The notes: generated by a model from the sequence alone, not told the origin. A DNA stretch of 64,000 nucleotides from an uncultured Clostridia bacterium (GCA_934487205.1 CAKSRS010000002.1:31258-95257), one strand, 5' to 3'. Shown: positions 48,241 to 57,366, counted from the first letter of the stretch. Translations and numbers: made by a program.

Positions 48241-50949
48241 ATGGACTTTAAAAATGTACCGAAAAAATACCGTCCGATTCCGTTTTGGAGCTGGAATGAA
48301 AAGCTCGACACGGCGGAAACGGCGGAACAGATACATATTATGAACGACGCCGGAATAGGCGGATTTTTCATGCATGCGCGCGGCGGTCTGCAAACCGAAT
48401 ACATGGGCGACGAATGGTTTGAAAATGTGCAGACAGGCATCGACACGGCAAAAGAGTGCGGCATGGGCGCATGGGCGTACGATGAAAACGGCTGGCCGAG
48501 CGGATTCGGCGGCGGGTTGGTCAACGGCATGGGCGTTGACTATCAGCAGAAATATCTGCGCATGAGCGACACCGAGCCGTCGGAAAACGTAATCGGCAAA
48601 CACGGCGAGCACTGGTTTTATTATGAAGTGAACCCGTTCTACGTTGACACACTGGACGAAAAAGTTATAAAAAAATTCATTGAGTTGATTTATGAGCCGT
48701 ACTATGAGCGTTTCGGCAAAAGTTTCGAGGGATTTTTCTCGGACGAACCGCAGATTTCCCGTTCCGGATATCCGTGGAGTTTTGTTTTCGAAAAGGAATA
48801 CAAAGAGCGCTACGGCGAGGATATTTTAGACAGCCTTGAATCGCTGTTCCTTCCCGCGGGCGACTACAAAGCGGTGCGCGTAAAGTTTTGGCGCATGGTT
48901 GTCGACCTGTTTTCAAACGCATACATGAAACAAATCCATGACAGCTGCGCCGCGCACGGCGTACGTTTTACGGGACATCTTCTTTGCGAGGAAACCTTTG
49001 AAAGCCAGCTTGTAACAAATGGCGCATGCATGCCGCATTACGAGTATTTCGACATGCCCGGCATGGATTGGCTCGGCAGACAAACCTTCGACTGCCTGAC
49101 CGCACGCCAGCTTACATCGGCGGCGGAGCAAATGGGGAAATCCGACGTTTTAAGCGAGACCTTCGCGTTGTGCGGACACGGCGTGAGCCTTACGGAACTT
49201 AAAGGAATATATGAGTGGCAGATGGTTCGCGGCGTGAATCGGCTTTGCCAACACCTTGAGGGATATTCGCTGCGCGGTCTGCGCAAGCGCGATTATCCGC
49301 CGGCTATGTACAAACAGCAGCCGTGGTGGAGCGAGTACAAAAAATTCAACGACGCCGTGTCGCGCACAGGTATGCTCATATCGCAATCAACCGTGGCGCC
49401 GGATATCCTCGTTCTGCACCCGCAGACGACCGCATGGACGATGTATCATTACGGCAGTCTGGACGAAATCAATGCCCTCTGCGACGAATTTTTAAAGGTA
49501 ATCAAAACCCTTGAGCAAAAGCACGTAATGTTCCACTTAGGCGACGAAACCGTTATGGCGCGCCACGCACGCGTAGAAAACGGCAAAATTATAATCGGAA
49601 AGCAGAGCTACTCAACCGTTATCACCGACTGCTGTCACTACATGTTCGACGATACCGAGCGCCTTCTCGGCGAATTTACCGCACAGGGCGGAAAAATCGT
49701 ATCCGCAGCGGAAATCGCGGATAACCCCGTGACAGACAACGTGGACATCACATACTCAACACGCCAGCTTGACGGCGCTGTTCTCCACTATTTCGTGAAC
49801 AGTTCATACGAGCCGAAACACGCAAAAATCAATGTTCAGGGGAAAAAGCTTGACGTTTTGACGGGTGAACTTTTGGATTTCTGCGGCGAATATGACTTCG
49901 AACCGTGGGACAGCCTGATAATTATCGAGGACGGCAGCAAGAACGCCGGCAGTCCGAAACAGCAAAACATCATCGTGCCCAACGGCGAATTTGAAGTAAT
50001 CGCGGCAGAAAATGCGCTCACCCTCGACAAATGCGACTACTATTTTGACGGCGAATTACAGGAAAAAGACGGATACGTTCTGAACATCGCAAACCGCGCA
50101 AACGCCTTGCAAAGAGCGGTTAAAATCCACCAGGACTACCACGTAAAGGCGGATTATGTTCCGGAAAAACTCTATCTTGTATGCGAAACGCCGGAGATGT
50201 TCAAAATTTCGATAAACGGGACGGAGGTTGAAAAAGAGCCGTGCGGCCGGTATCGCGACAAGAGCTTTAAAAAGACCGATATTTCGGGACTTTTGCACAA
50301 AGGCGAAAACGTAATCTCCTTTGACTGCGATTTTGCGCAATCGGTGAAAACCTACGAAAATCTTGAAAAAGCCACGCATTTCGAAACCGAAATGAACAAA
50401 CTATGCTACGACATGGAAATCGAGGCGATATATCTTTTGGGTGATTTTTCCGTCAAGACCGACGGTGAATGGACGGAAACGGACAAAACCGACCCAATCG
50501 GCAGAAACGGCGTACGCTACCGCGGCGATTTTGTCATAGCAGAGCCGAAAAAGACGGTAACGCCGAAACATATCGAAAAGCAAGGTTTTCCGTTCTTCTG
50601 CGGTGAGATGACTCTGCGCGGAAAAATCAACATTACGGGCGAAAACCCCGTTTTGAAGTTCAATAAGTGCGGAATTAACGCTATCCGCGCGGAAATCAAC
50701 GGAATTGAAAAAACAGTTCTGTGGAGCGACTTACTCCCTCTTGCCGACTTCGGCGCGGAAGGCGAAACCGAAATCAAGCTGACGCTTATAAATAATCTGC
50801 GCAATCTCCTCGGCCCGCATCATCTGCAAAGCGGCGAGTCCGGGCTCGTTTCGCCGTCAAGCTTTTTCAAAGAAGCATGCGTATGGAAGGGCAACTTCGG
50901 CGACGGCGATTGGAATGACGATTACTGCTTTATTAATACGGGATTTTAA
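48241..50949 (+). CDS. GH106-like alpha-L-rhamnosidase family protein
   Basis: A 902-residue protein without a signal peptide. The N-terminal part has the GH106/rhamnosidase-like pattern: YRPIPFWSWNEKLDTAETAE, GIGGFFMHARGGLQTEYMGD, GMGAWAYDENGWPSGFGGG, and FEGFFSDEPQIS. A middle domain (VDITYSTRQLDGAVLHYFVN) and a C-terminal beta-rich galactose-binding-like domain follow. GH106 enzymes release rhamnose from pectic rhamnogalacturonans, in keeping with the GH28-type gene at 1218. As a cytoplasmic form it would act on imported oligosaccharides. It is a single gene with its own promoter; ATG 48241 follows AAAAAGGAGCGAAACAA. Confidence 0.78.
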   Translation: MDFKNVPKKYRPIPFWSWNEKLDTAETAEQIHIMNDAGIGGFFMHARGGLQTEYMGDEWFENVQTGIDTAKECGMGAWAYDENGWPSGFGGGLVNGMGVDYQQKYLRMSDTEPSENVIGKHGEHWFYYEVNPFYVDTLDEKVIKKFIELIYEPYYERFGKSFEGFFSDEPQISRSGYPWSFVFEKEYKERYGEDILDSLESLFLPAGDYKAVRVKFWRMVVDLFSNAYMKQIHDSCAAHGVRFTGHLLCEETFESQLVTNGACMPHYEYFDMPGMDWLGRQTFDCLTARQLTSAAEQMGKSDVLSETFALCGHGVSLTELKGIYEWQMVRGVNRLCQHLEGYSLRGLRKRDYPPAMYKQQPWWSEYKKFNDAVSRTGMLISQSTVAPDILVLHPQTTAWTMYHYGSLDEINALCDEFLKVIKTLEQKHVMFHLGDETVMARHARVENGKIIIGKQSYSTVITDCCHYMFDDTERLLGEFTAQGGKIVSAAEIADNPVTDNVDITYSTRQLDGAVLHYFVNSSYEPKHAKINVQGKKLDVLTGELLDFCGEYDFEPWDSLIIIEDGSKNAGSPKQQNIIVPNGEFEVIAAENALTLDKCDYYFDGELQEKDGYVLNIANRANALQRAVKIHQDYHVKADYVPEKLYLVCETPEMFKISINGTEVEKEPCGRYRDKSFKKTDISGLLHKGENVISFDCDFAQSVKTYENLEKATHFETEMNKLCYDMEIEAIYLLGDFSVKTDGEWTETDKTDPIGRNGVRYRGDFVIAEPKKTVTPKHIEKQGFPFFCGEMTLRGKINITGENPVLKFNKCGINAIRAEINGIEKTVLWSDLLPLADFGAEGETEIKLTLINNLRNLLGPHHLQSGESGLVSPSSFFKEACVWKGNFGDGDWNDDYCFINTGF

Positions 50950-50951
50950 AT

Positions 50952-51041
50952 AAAAAAACTGTCCCCCAACCGGGAACATCTGCCACGGCGCCGATACACC
51001 TATCGGCGCCGCGGCTTTAATCAATCGGGACAGTTTTTTTT
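50952..51041. terminator. Nested double-hairpin terminator
   Basis: An outer stem AAAAAACTGTCCC (50952-50964) pairs with GGGACAGTTTTTTT (about 51028-51041) and encloses a perfect inner hairpin GGCGCCGATA-CACC-TATCGGCGCC near 50989-51012. It follows the GH106-like stop by 3 bases and ends in a T-run, so it terminates the plus-strand gene. It could also fold in transcripts from the other strand. Confidence 0.8.
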
Positions 51042-51054
51042 ACCACGCACACAA

Positions 51055-51097
51055 AAAGACTGCGGCAAAATGAAATCATTCTGCTGCAGTCTCTTAA
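51055..51097 (-). terminator. Terminator of the rpsF-ssb-rpsR operon
   Basis: On the minus strand AGACTGCAGCA pairs with TGCCGCAGTCT around a loop of about 14 bases and is followed by TTTTTG. It lies just after the rpsR stop at 51105. Confidence 0.8.
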
Positions 51098-51104
51098 ATT
51101 TACA

Positions 51105-51350
51105 TTATTCAGCAACGAAAGGCAAAAGAGCGATTTGTCTTGCTCTCTTAACAGCAATTGTAAGCTGTCTCTGATGCTTTGCACAGTTACCGCTAATTCT
51201 TCTCGGAACGATTTTACCGCGTTCGGTAATATATCTTCTGAGCTTTGCAGTATCCTTGTAATCAATGTTTTCTACCTTATCAACACAGAAAACGCAAACC
51301 TTTTTCTTTGCACGTCTTGCCTTGAAAGGTCTTTCTGTCTTTTCAGCCAT
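51105..51350 (-). CDS. rpsR: 30S ribosomal protein S18
   Basis: An 81-residue protein from ATG 51350 (AGGAGGATTAATC upstream). The core [20 protein letters not shown] is diagnostic. It is the zinc-binding (C+) form: CVFCVD near the start and GNCAKHQRQ later supply the Cys/His ligands. S18 binds S6 and 16S rRNA on the platform of the small subunit. It is the last gene of rpsF-ssb-rpsR. Confidence 0.97.
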   Translation of the reverse strand: MAEKTERPFKARRAKKKVCVFCVDKVENIDYKDTAKLRRYITERGKIVPRRISGNCAKHQRQLTIAVKRARQIALLPFVAE

Positions 51351-51378
51351 GATTAATCCTCCTATCAATTTTTATCGT

Positions 51379-51828
51379 TTAGAACGGCAAATCGTCTTCC
51401 GAGCCGTCTATCGCCTGAAATCCCATATTATCGATATCGCCCCCGCCGAAGGAGTTATCCTGTCTCGGCTGAGCAGCGGCATGACCAAAGTCACCGCCCT
51501 GTGTATGAGATTCATTTCTTGAGCCGGTAAAGTAAACCTCGTCAACCATAACTTCGGTTGAATACTGGCGCTTTCCCTCCTGATTTTCCCATGAACGCGA
51601 CTGCAATTGACCGACAATTGCAATCATTGAGCCCTTTTGGAAATATTTGCAGATAAATTCCGCTTGCTGACGCCATGCCGTGCAGTTGATGAAATCAGCC
51701 GCCTGCTGACCTTCCTTCGCGAAACGTCTGTTTACTGCAATGGAAAATCCGCATACCGCAACGCCGTTCGGCGTTTGGCGCATTTCCGGATCACGGGTGA
51801 GTCTGCCCATTAAAATTACTTTGTTCAT
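51379..51828 (-). CDS. ssb: Single-stranded DNA-binding protein
   Basis: A 149-residue SSB. The OB-fold runs MNKVILMGRLTRDPEMRQTP, GVAVCGFSIAVNRRF, ADFINCTAWRQQAEFICKYF, and KGSMIAIVGQLQSRSWENQE. A Gly/Gln/Asp-rich linker and the acidic tip (DGSEDDLPF) that recruits partner proteins close the chain. Lying between rpsF and rpsR is the conserved bacterial arrangement. ATG 51828 follows AAGAGGTGTCATT. Confidence 0.97.
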   Translation of the reverse strand: MNKVILMGRLTRDPEMRQTPNGVAVCGFSIAVNRRFAKEGQQAADFINCTAWRQQAEFICKYFQKGSMIAIVGQLQSRSWENQEGKRQYSTEVMVDEVYFTGSRNESHTQGGDFGHAAAQPRQDNSFGGGDIDNMGFQAIDGSEDDLPF

Positions 51829-51843
51829 AATGACACCTCTTGA

Positions 51844-52143
51844 TTATTTGTCCTTACGAATAATGATTGTTCTTACGATGCCGTCTGTAATTCTGTACTG
51901 TCTGTCAAGCTCCTTCGGGAAATCTCCGTCTGAAGTGAAGTCAGCAAGAACATAGTAGCCTTCCGTTTTATCATCAATTTCGTAAGCAAATCTTCTCTTT
52001 CCCCATTCCTCAACGTTTTCAAGCGTTCCGTTTTTTGAAATAAGGTTTGTGAACTTCTCTGTTAAAGCCTTAACAGCGTCCTCTTCAAGACCTGCATCAA
52101 TGATAAAAATTGTTTCATAGCTGTAGATTAATTTTTCAGCCAT
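51844..52143 (-). CDS. rpsF: 30S ribosomal protein S6
   Basis: A 99-residue protein: YSYETIFIIDAGLEEDAVKA, then VEEWGKRRFAYEIDDKTEGY, YVLADF and LDRQYRITDGIVRTIIIR, all typical of S6. It pairs with S18 in the small subunit. It heads the operon; ATG 52143 follows AAGGAGGTGCGAAA. The leader upstream can form hairpins that include the Shine-Dalgarno region. Confidence 0.97.
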   Translation of the reverse strand: MAEKLIYSYETIFIIDAGLEEDAVKALTEKFTNLISKNGTLENVEEWGKRRFAYEIDDKTEGYYVLADFTSDGDFPKELDRQYRITDGIVRTIIIRKDK

Positions 52144-52212
52144 TTTCGCACCTCCTTATGGACTTATGTCCCAAGAACTATCCCTTGGGCAAGGATTTTG
52201 CTCATCATGAGC
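52144..52212 (-). promoter_or_regulatory. Structured leader of the rpsF operon
   Basis: The predicted transcript begins near 52212 and has two hairpins: GCTCATGATGAGC near 52199-52211 and CCCAAG-GGATAGTT-CTTGGG near 52168-52188. CCTT just before the second can pair with AAGG of the ribosome site. Many bacteria control this operon by S6-S18 binding to such a leader; whether this one carries that motif is not clear by eye. Confidence 0.45.
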
Positions 52213-52218
52213 CTTTTT

Positions 52219-52247
52219 ATTATACACCATTTTATTCCGATTGTCAA
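52219..52247 (-). promoter_or_regulatory. SigA promoter of the rpsF operon
   Basis: Minus-strand TTGACA at 52242-52247, a 17-base spacer and TATAAT at 52219-52224, all consensus. Confidence 0.88.
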
Positions 52248-52370
52248 GTATTTTTATAAATTACCGTTGTAACATTTTTATTTTACGGCATAATCTATAT
52301 TGAAGAAACTCCTTCGGCGTGTAATTTTTGCGGCGAATTTAATAAATTTGCAAAAATTTGCAATAATCTA

Positions 52371-52399
52371 TTGACATCCGCGGTAAATTGGTATATAAT
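52371..52399 (+). promoter_or_regulatory. SigA promoter of the ylxM-ffh operon
   Basis: TTGACA at 52371-52376, a 17-base spacer and TATAAT at 52394-52399, about 57 bases before ylxM. Confidence 0.85.
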
Positions 52400-52455
52400 A
52401 TCACCTGTAAAGTTTTTTTGGTTTACACCCGCGCAGGTGTTAAGGAGCGGATTTC

Positions 52456-52791
52456 ATGGCAAAGGATTTGACCGTGAGCATGCTTGCGGATTTCTACGGC
52501 GAGCTGCTTACCGAAAAGCAACAGACGGCGCTTGACGGATACTACAACCGCGACTTATCCCTTGCGGAAATTGCGGAAGAAATGCAGGTATCGCGCCAGG
52601 GCGTGCGCGCCATTATCAAGCAGGGCGAGGCTCACCTTGCCGAATTTGAAGATAAGCTGCACATGGCGGAGCGCTTTTCCGAAATAAACCGCCTGACGCG
52701 CGGCATGCGGGAAATTATCGCGGCGATGCCGCAAGATGAATTTACGAAAAAATTATCCGAAAAAATAGATGATATAACCGATAAACTGTAA
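52456..52791 (+). CDS. ylxM: YlxM family HTH protein (UPF0122), SRP-associated
   Basis: A 111-residue protein: MAKDLTVSMLADFYGELLTE, YYNRDLSLAEIAEEMQVSRQ, and GVRAIIKQGEAHLAEFEDKL. It has a sigma region 4-like helix-turn-helix followed by a coiled helix. YlxM homologues lie before ffh across Firmicutes and have been reported to affect SRP RNA and Ffh activity. ATG 52456 follows AAGGAGCGGATTTC. The ffh start comes 14 bases after its stop. Confidence 0.93.
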   Translation: MAKDLTVSMLADFYGELLTEKQQTALDGYYNRDLSLAEIAEEMQVSRQGVRAIIKQGEAHLAEFEDKLHMAERFSEINRLTRGMREIIAAMPQDEFTKKLSEKIDDITDKL

Positions 52792-52805
52792 AGGGCGGTG
52801 AGAAC

Positions 52806-54158
52806 ATGGCATTTGAAAATCTTGGCGAAAAGCTATCCGGCGTATTCAAAAAGCTGAAGGGCACTACAAAAATTACCGAAAAAGACGTGAAGGACGCAAT
52901 GCGCGAAGTTAAGCTTGCGCTTTTGGAGGCGGACGTTAACTTTAAAGTAGTTAAAGATTTCGTTAAGTCGGTATCGGAAAAGGCTATGGGCACCGAGGTT
53001 CTGGAAAGTCTGACGCCGTCGCAGAACATATTGAAAATCGTTCGCGACGAGCTGACAGAGCTTATGGGCGCGGAAAACACACGCCTTGAATTTGCGAAAA
53101 ATCCGCCGACCGTCATCATGATGTGCGGTCTGCAGGGTGCCGGCAAAACGACGGCAACGGCAAAGCTTGCGCTGAATCTTCGCAAAACTTTGGACAAACG
53201 CCCGCTTATGGTTGCCTGTGACGTATACCGTCCCGCTGCCGTAAAGCAGCTGCAGGTTCTCGGCGACCAAATCGGCGTTTCGGTTTTCTCGATGGGTACC
53301 GATGAAAATCCTGTGAACATCGCAAAAGCCGCAATCGAACACGCAAAAAAACACGGGAACGATCCCGTTATCATAGATACCGCCGGACGCCTTCATATAG
53401 ACGAGACGCTGATGGAAGAACTCGAAAACATAAAAGGCACGGTTAATCCGTCCGAAATACTGCTTGTTGTCGACGCGATGACCGGTCAGGACGCGGTCAA
53501 CGTTGCCGAAAGCTTTAATTCGCAGCTTGAAATATCCGGCGTAATCCTGTCCAAGCTGGACGGCGACACTCGCGGCGGTGCGGCGCTTTCCGTCCGCGCG
53601 GTTACAGGCAAACCGATAAAATATGCGTCGGTCGGCGAAAAGCTGTCCGAGCTCGAACCCTTCCACCCCGACAGAATGGCAAGCCGTATCCTCGGCATGG
53701 GCGACGTTATGACGCTTATCGACAAGGCGCAGGAAGTCGTCGACGAAAAAGAGGCGGCGGAACTCGAGCGCAAAATGCGGCAGCAGACCTTCGATTTGGA
53801 GGACTTTTTGAACCAGCTGCAGCAAATAAAGAAAATGGGTTCGATAACCCAGCTTGTCGGCATGATGCCCGGTGTGGACAAATCCATGTTGGACAAAATC
53901 GACGCCGCCGACGGCGAGAAAAAAATGAAACGCACCGAGGCGATTATTCAATCCATGACGCCCAAAGAACGTGCAAATCCGAAAATTATCGCCGCAAGCC
54001 GCAAAGTGCGGATTGCAAAGGGCAGCGGAACCCGCGTCCAGGACGTCAACGAACTTTTAAAACAGTTTGAACAGATGAAACAGATGATGAAACAGCTGTC
54101 GGGCGGAAAACAGGCGCGAATGTTAAAACGGCTTAAAAAAATGGGCGGCAGATATTAA
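52806..54158 (+). CDS. ffh: Signal recognition particle protein Ffh
   Basis: A 450-residue full-length SRP54 GTPase. The N domain (MAFENLGEKLSGVFKKLKGT) is followed by the G domain with MMCGLQGAGKTTATAKLAL (G1), PLMVACDVYRPAAVKQL, VIIDTAGRLHIDE (G3), and GVILSKLDGDTRGGAALS (G4). The methionine-rich M domain (IKKMGSITQLVGMMPGVDKS, MKQMMKQLSGGKQARMLKRL) binds 4.5S RNA and signal peptides. It delivers membrane proteins to FtsY and SecYEG. Start ATG 52806 with AAGGGCGGTGAGAAC upstream. Confidence 0.98.
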   Translation: MAFENLGEKLSGVFKKLKGTTKITEKDVKDAMREVKLALLEADVNFKVVKDFVKSVSEKAMGTEVLESLTPSQNILKIVRDELTELMGAENTRLEFAKNPPTVIMMCGLQGAGKTTATAKLALNLRKTLDKRPLMVACDVYRPAAVKQLQVLGDQIGVSVFSMGTDENPVNIAKAAIEHAKKHGNDPVIIDTAGRLHIDETLMEELENIKGTVNPSEILLVVDAMTGQDAVNVAESFNSQLEISGVILSKLDGDTRGGAALSVRAVTGKPIKYASVGEKLSELEPFHPDRMASRILGMGDVMTLIDKAQEVVDEKEAAELERKMRQQTFDLEDFLNQLQQIKKMGSITQLVGMMPGVDKSMLDKIDAADGEKKMKRTEAIIQSMTPKERANPKIIAASRKVRIAKGSGTRVQDVNELLKQFEQMKQMMKQLSGGKQARMLKRLKKMGGRY

Positions 54159-54208
54159 TGTCGAAAGACTTTGATATACAAAAGATTCACTTTAGGGAGG
54201 TGACATAA

Positions 54209-54451
54209 ATGGCAGTAAAAATCAGACTTAGAAGAATGGGTGCAAAAAAGGCTCCGTTTTACAGAGTAGTTGTTGCTGATTCAAGATACCCCAGAGACGG
54301 AAGATTTATCGAAGAAATCGGAACATATAACCCATTGACAGACCCTGCAACAGTTAACATTGACGCAGATATGGCAAAGAAATGGATTGCTAACGGCGCT
54401 CAGCCTACAGATACTGTAAAGGCTCTTTTGAAGAAGCAGGGTATTATGTAA
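54209..54451 (+). CDS. rpsP: 30S ribosomal protein S16
   Basis: An 80-residue protein: [40 protein letters not shown], and [20 protein letters not shown] are diagnostic. S16 helps fold the 5' domain of 16S rRNA. ATG 54209 has AGGGAGGTGACATAA upstream. It lies 50 bases after ffh and 13 before khpA. Confidence 0.98.
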   Translation: MAVKIRLRRMGAKKAPFYRVVVADSRYPRDGRFIEEIGTYNPLTDPATVNIDADMAKKWIANGAQPTDTVKALLKKQGIM

Positions 54452-54464
54452 GGAGATTACCGTA

Positions 54465-54695
54465 ATGAAAGAAGTTTTGGAAATCATTGCAAAAGCATTG
54501 ACGGAACACCCCGACCAAGTTTCCGTAACGGAAATCGAGTCGGGCGACTCGGTGACGCTTGAACTCCGCGTTGCGGACAGCGACATGGGCAAGGTTATCG
54601 GCAAACAGGGTAAGATTGCCAAAGCAATCCGCACCGTTGTCAAGGCAGCCGCAAGCATTGAAAACAAGCGTGTATCTGTCGATATAGTTCAATAA
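54465..54695 (+). CDS. khpA: KH-domain RNA-binding protein KhpA
   Basis: A 76-residue single-KH-domain protein: MKEVLEIIAKALTEHPDQVS, LELRVADSDMGKVIGKQGKI with the GKxxGKxG loop, and AKAIRTVVKAAASIENKRVS. KhpA works with KhpB/Jag as an RNA chaperone influencing division and cell-wall growth. Its place between rpsP and rimM is conserved. ATG 54465 follows AAGGAGATTACCGTA. Confidence 0.94.
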   Translation: MKEVLEIIAKALTEHPDQVSVTEIESGDSVTLELRVADSDMGKVIGKQGKIAKAIRTVVKAAASIENKRVSVDIVQ

Positions 54696-54702
54696 GCATT
54701 AA

Positions 54703-54741
54703 AATGAGTGTCTTAAACTTTTGAGGACACTTATTTTATTT
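54703..54741 (+). terminator. Hairpin between khpA and rimM
   Basis: GAGTGTC pairs with GGACACT across a 12-base loop (TTAAACTTTTGA) and is followed by TATTTTATTT. It could partly terminate transcription or define the rpsP-khpA message end. Confidence 0.65.
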
Positions 54742-54767
54742 AATGTGACTTTAAAGGAGAAACTTTT

Positions 54768-55274
54768 ATGGACTTGCTTGAAGTAGGAAAAATCATTAAC
54801 ACTCACGGTCTTAAAGGCGAGGTCAAGGTTGTTTCGTGGACCGATTCGCCCGACACATTCGAAAATCTGGATTATGTTTTTGCGCGCATGCGCGGCGGCG
54901 ATGTGCGGCTTGACATCAAAAACATCAAGTATCAGAAAAACAACATAATCGTACTTTTTGCGCAGATTGACTCCATCGACGAGGCGGAAAAATATAAAAA
55001 CGCCGTGCTTTTCGCCAACAAGGACATGCTTGGCGACCTCCCCGAAAACGTATACTATATCGCCGACTTAATCGGCTGTACCGTTTCAGACGAGAACGGC
55101 GAAATCGGCGTACTTGCCGACGTTTTCGCGACGGGCTCCAACGATATTTACGATATAAAGCGCGACGGCAGAAAAAATTTGCTCGTTCCGATAATCGACG
55201 GCGTCGTGCAGTCGGTGGATATCGAAAACAAGAAAATTACAATAAAAATACCGGAAGGTTTGGAAGATGATTAA
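54768..55274 (+). CDS. rimM: 16S rRNA processing protein RimM
   Basis: A 168-residue protein with the RimM N-domain (LLEVGKIINTHGLKGEVKVV, SWTDSPDTF) and the PRC-barrel-like C-domain (PENVYYIADLIGCTVSDENG, LLVPIIDGVVQSVDIENKKI). It helps assemble the 30S head and binds S19. The stop overlaps the trmD start by 8 bases. ATG 54768 follows AAAGGAGAAACTTTT. Confidence 0.96.
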   Translation: MDLLEVGKIINTHGLKGEVKVVSWTDSPDTFENLDYVFARMRGGDVRLDIKNIKYQKNNIIVLFAQIDSIDEAEKYKNAVLFANKDMLGDLPENVYYIADLIGCTVSDENGEIGVLADVFATGSNDIYDIKRDGRKNLLVPIIDGVVQSVDIENKKITIKIPEGLEDD

Positions 55275-56004
55275 ATTTGACGTTTTGACCCTGTTCCCCG
55301 AAATGTTCGAGTCGGTTCTCGGCGAGAGCATAACGGGGCGCGCACGCGACGCGGGACTTATAGAAATGAATTTCACCAATATCCGTGATTTTTCCGCCAA
55401 CAAGCACAAAAAAACCGACGACTACCCATACTCCGGCGGCGGCGGAATGATTATGACGCCCCAGCCGATTTATGACGCATACATGCACATCACCAACGAT
55501 TGCAAATCCAAACCACACACGGTTTTTATGTCGCCGCAAGGCGCGGTTTTTAACCAAAAAAAGGCGGTGGAACTTTCCCGCCTTGACCATATCGTTTTTT
55601 TGTGCGGACATTACGAGGGCGTCGACCAGCGCATTATCGACATGCTTGTCGACGAGGAAATTTCAATCGGCGACTTTGTTTTAACCGGCGGCGAATTGCC
55701 GGCAATGACGGTTATCGACGCCGTCAGCCGCATGATTCCCGGCGTTTTGGCGAGCGAGGACTCATACAAAAACGAAAGCCACTTTTCCGGACTTTTGGAA
55801 TATCCGCAGTACACCCACCCGCAAGAGTTCATGGGCGTGAAAATTCCGGATATACTTATTTCCGGCCACCACAAAAATATCGAACAATGGAAACGCCGTC
55901 AGGCGCTCATTAACACCTTGAAAAAACGCCCCGATATGCTTGAAAACGCCCCGCTTACCGATGAAGATAAGAAGTTTTTAAAAGAATTTTGCGAAATAAG
56001 TTGA
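55267..56004 (+). CDS. trmD: tRNA (guanine-N1)-methyltransferase TrmD
   Basis: A 245-residue SPOUT methyltransferase: MIKFDVLTLFPEMFESVLGE, YPYSGGGGMIMTPQPIYDA, FLCGHYEGVDQRIID, and EISIGDFVLTGGELPAMTVI with the knot region, followed by YTHPQEFMGVKIPDILISGH. It methylates G37 of tRNAs to prevent frameshifting. It overlaps rimM by 8 bases and is the last gene of the run begun at ylxM. Confidence 0.97.
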   Translation: MIKFDVLTLFPEMFESVLGESITGRARDAGLIEMNFTNIRDFSANKHKKTDDYPYSGGGGMIMTPQPIYDAYMHITNDCKSKPHTVFMSPQGAVFNQKKAVELSRLDHIVFLCGHYEGVDQRIIDMLVDEEISIGDFVLTGGELPAMTVIDAVSRMIPGVLASEDSYKNESHFSGLLEYPQYTHPQEFMGVKIPDILISGHHKNIEQWKRRQALINTLKKRPDMLENAPLTDEDKKFLKEFCEIS

Positions 56005-56029
56005 TTTTATGCCGCTAATTTGGTATAAT
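56001..56029 (+). promoter_or_regulatory. Promoter of murA
   Basis: TTGATT at 56001-56006, a 17-base spacer and TATAAT at 56024-56029, starting inside the trmD stop region and about 75 bases before murA. Confidence 0.75.
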
Positions 56030-56103
56030 AAAGTGATACAGGAACACTCCCCGCCGTTTTACATATTATACAGTATGTAAATAATAGATTGGGAGGTGTT
56101 TCC

Positions 56104-57357
56104 GTGAGTAAGCTGGAAATTTCCGGCGGCAGAAAAATGGAGGGCGAAATTGACGTCCGCGGTGCAAAAAACGCGGTTCTTCCGATACTTGCCGCCGCGA
56201 TTTTAAGCGACGGAAAAAATATAATTTACAACTGTCCGCGGCTGCGCGACGTCGAAATGACGATTGAGGTTCTTAAAAACCTCGGCTGCCGCGTAAAGTG
56301 GGAGAAAAATTGTCTGGAGGTCGATTCCTCCGATATTTCGGGTTATACTATCCCCGACGAGCTGATGCGGCAGATGCGTTCATCAATAATATTTTTGGGC
56401 GCGATAATCTCTAAATTCGGCAAAGCCGAGGTTTCCATGCCCGGCGGCTGCGAAATCGGCAACAGACCGATTGACCTGCATCTTAAGGCGCTGCGGCAGC
56501 TCGGCATCGAAATTACCGAGTCGCACGGATTTATCCACTGCATTGCAGACAAACCCGAGGCGGCGCAAATTCACCTTGATTTCCCAAGCGTCGGCGCAAC
56601 CGAAAATACCATGCTTGCCGCATGCATGATTGACGGCATCACGGTTATCGAAAATGCCGCGCGCGAGCCCGAAATCGTGGATTTACAGAACTTTTTAAAC
56701 CGCATGGGCGCAAAAATAAATGGCGCCGGCAGCGATATAATTACCATCGAGGGCGTACATAAGCTCTACGGCGTTGAATATTCTATTATTCCCGACCGCA
56801 TCGCCGCCGCTACATATCTTGCATGCGCGGCTGCGTCGGACGGAACGGTTATTCTTAAAAACGCCGACAGCACCCACATGGGCGCGATGATTAACACCCT
56901 CAAGGATATGGGCTGCCGCATTTATACCGAAAAATCGAAAATTATTCTTCAGCCGGCGCGCGTTTTAAAAAGCGTCGGAACACTGAAGACCATGCCGTAC
57001 CCCGGTTTTCCGACCGATATCCAGTCGCCGTTCACCGCGCTTGCGACGCAGTGCCGCGGCACAACCGTTTTCGTTGAAAATATCTTCGAAAACCGTTACC
57101 AGCATATCGAGGAACTCGTGCGCATGGGCGCAAACATACAAACCGACGGCAGAGTTGCGGTTGTTATCGGCAAAAGCAATCTCACCGGCGCGCATGTTGT
57201 CGCAAAGGAACTCCGCGGCGGCGCGGCGCTCGTTGTGGCAGCGCTTGCGGCAGAGGGTACAACCGAAATTGACAATGTAAAATTTATCGACAGGGGTTAT
57301 GAGTCTATCGAAAGAGTCTTATCCGCCTGCGGTATTGATATAAAACGAAAAGAGTGA
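56104..57357 (+). CDS. murA: UDP-N-acetylglucosamine 1-carboxyvinyltransferase MurA
   Basis: A 417-residue protein. I start at GTG 56104 because GGGAGGTG at 56091-56098 is its ribosome site; the upstream in-frame TTG at 56089 overlaps that site. Motifs are GGRKMEGEIDVRGAKNAVLP, VSMPGGCEIGNRPIDLHLKA with the catalytic Cys that fosfomycin alkylates, PSVGATENTMLAACM, and YPGFPTDIQSPFTALATQCR. It transfers enolpyruvate to UDP-GlcNAc, the first step of peptidoglycan synthesis. ftsQ and ftsZ follow, forming a cell-wall/division cluster. Confidence 0.97.
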   Translation: MSKLEISGGRKMEGEIDVRGAKNAVLPILAAAILSDGKNIIYNCPRLRDVEMTIEVLKNLGCRVKWEKNCLEVDSSDISGYTIPDELMRQMRSSIIFLGAIISKFGKAEVSMPGGCEIGNRPIDLHLKALRQLGIEITESHGFIHCIADKPEAAQIHLDFPSVGATENTMLAACMIDGITVIENAAREPEIVDLQNFLNRMGAKINGAGSDIITIEGVHKLYGVEYSIIPDRIAAATYLACAAASDGTVILKNADSTHMGAMINTLKDMGCRIYTEKSKIILQPARVLKSVGTLKTMPYPGFPTDIQSPFTALATQCRGTTVFVENIFENRYQHIEELVRMGANIQTDGRVAVVIGKSNLTGAHVVAKELRGGAALVVAALAAEGTTEIDNVKFIDRGYESIERVLSACGIDIKRKE

Positions 57358-57366
57358 AAATCGCTT

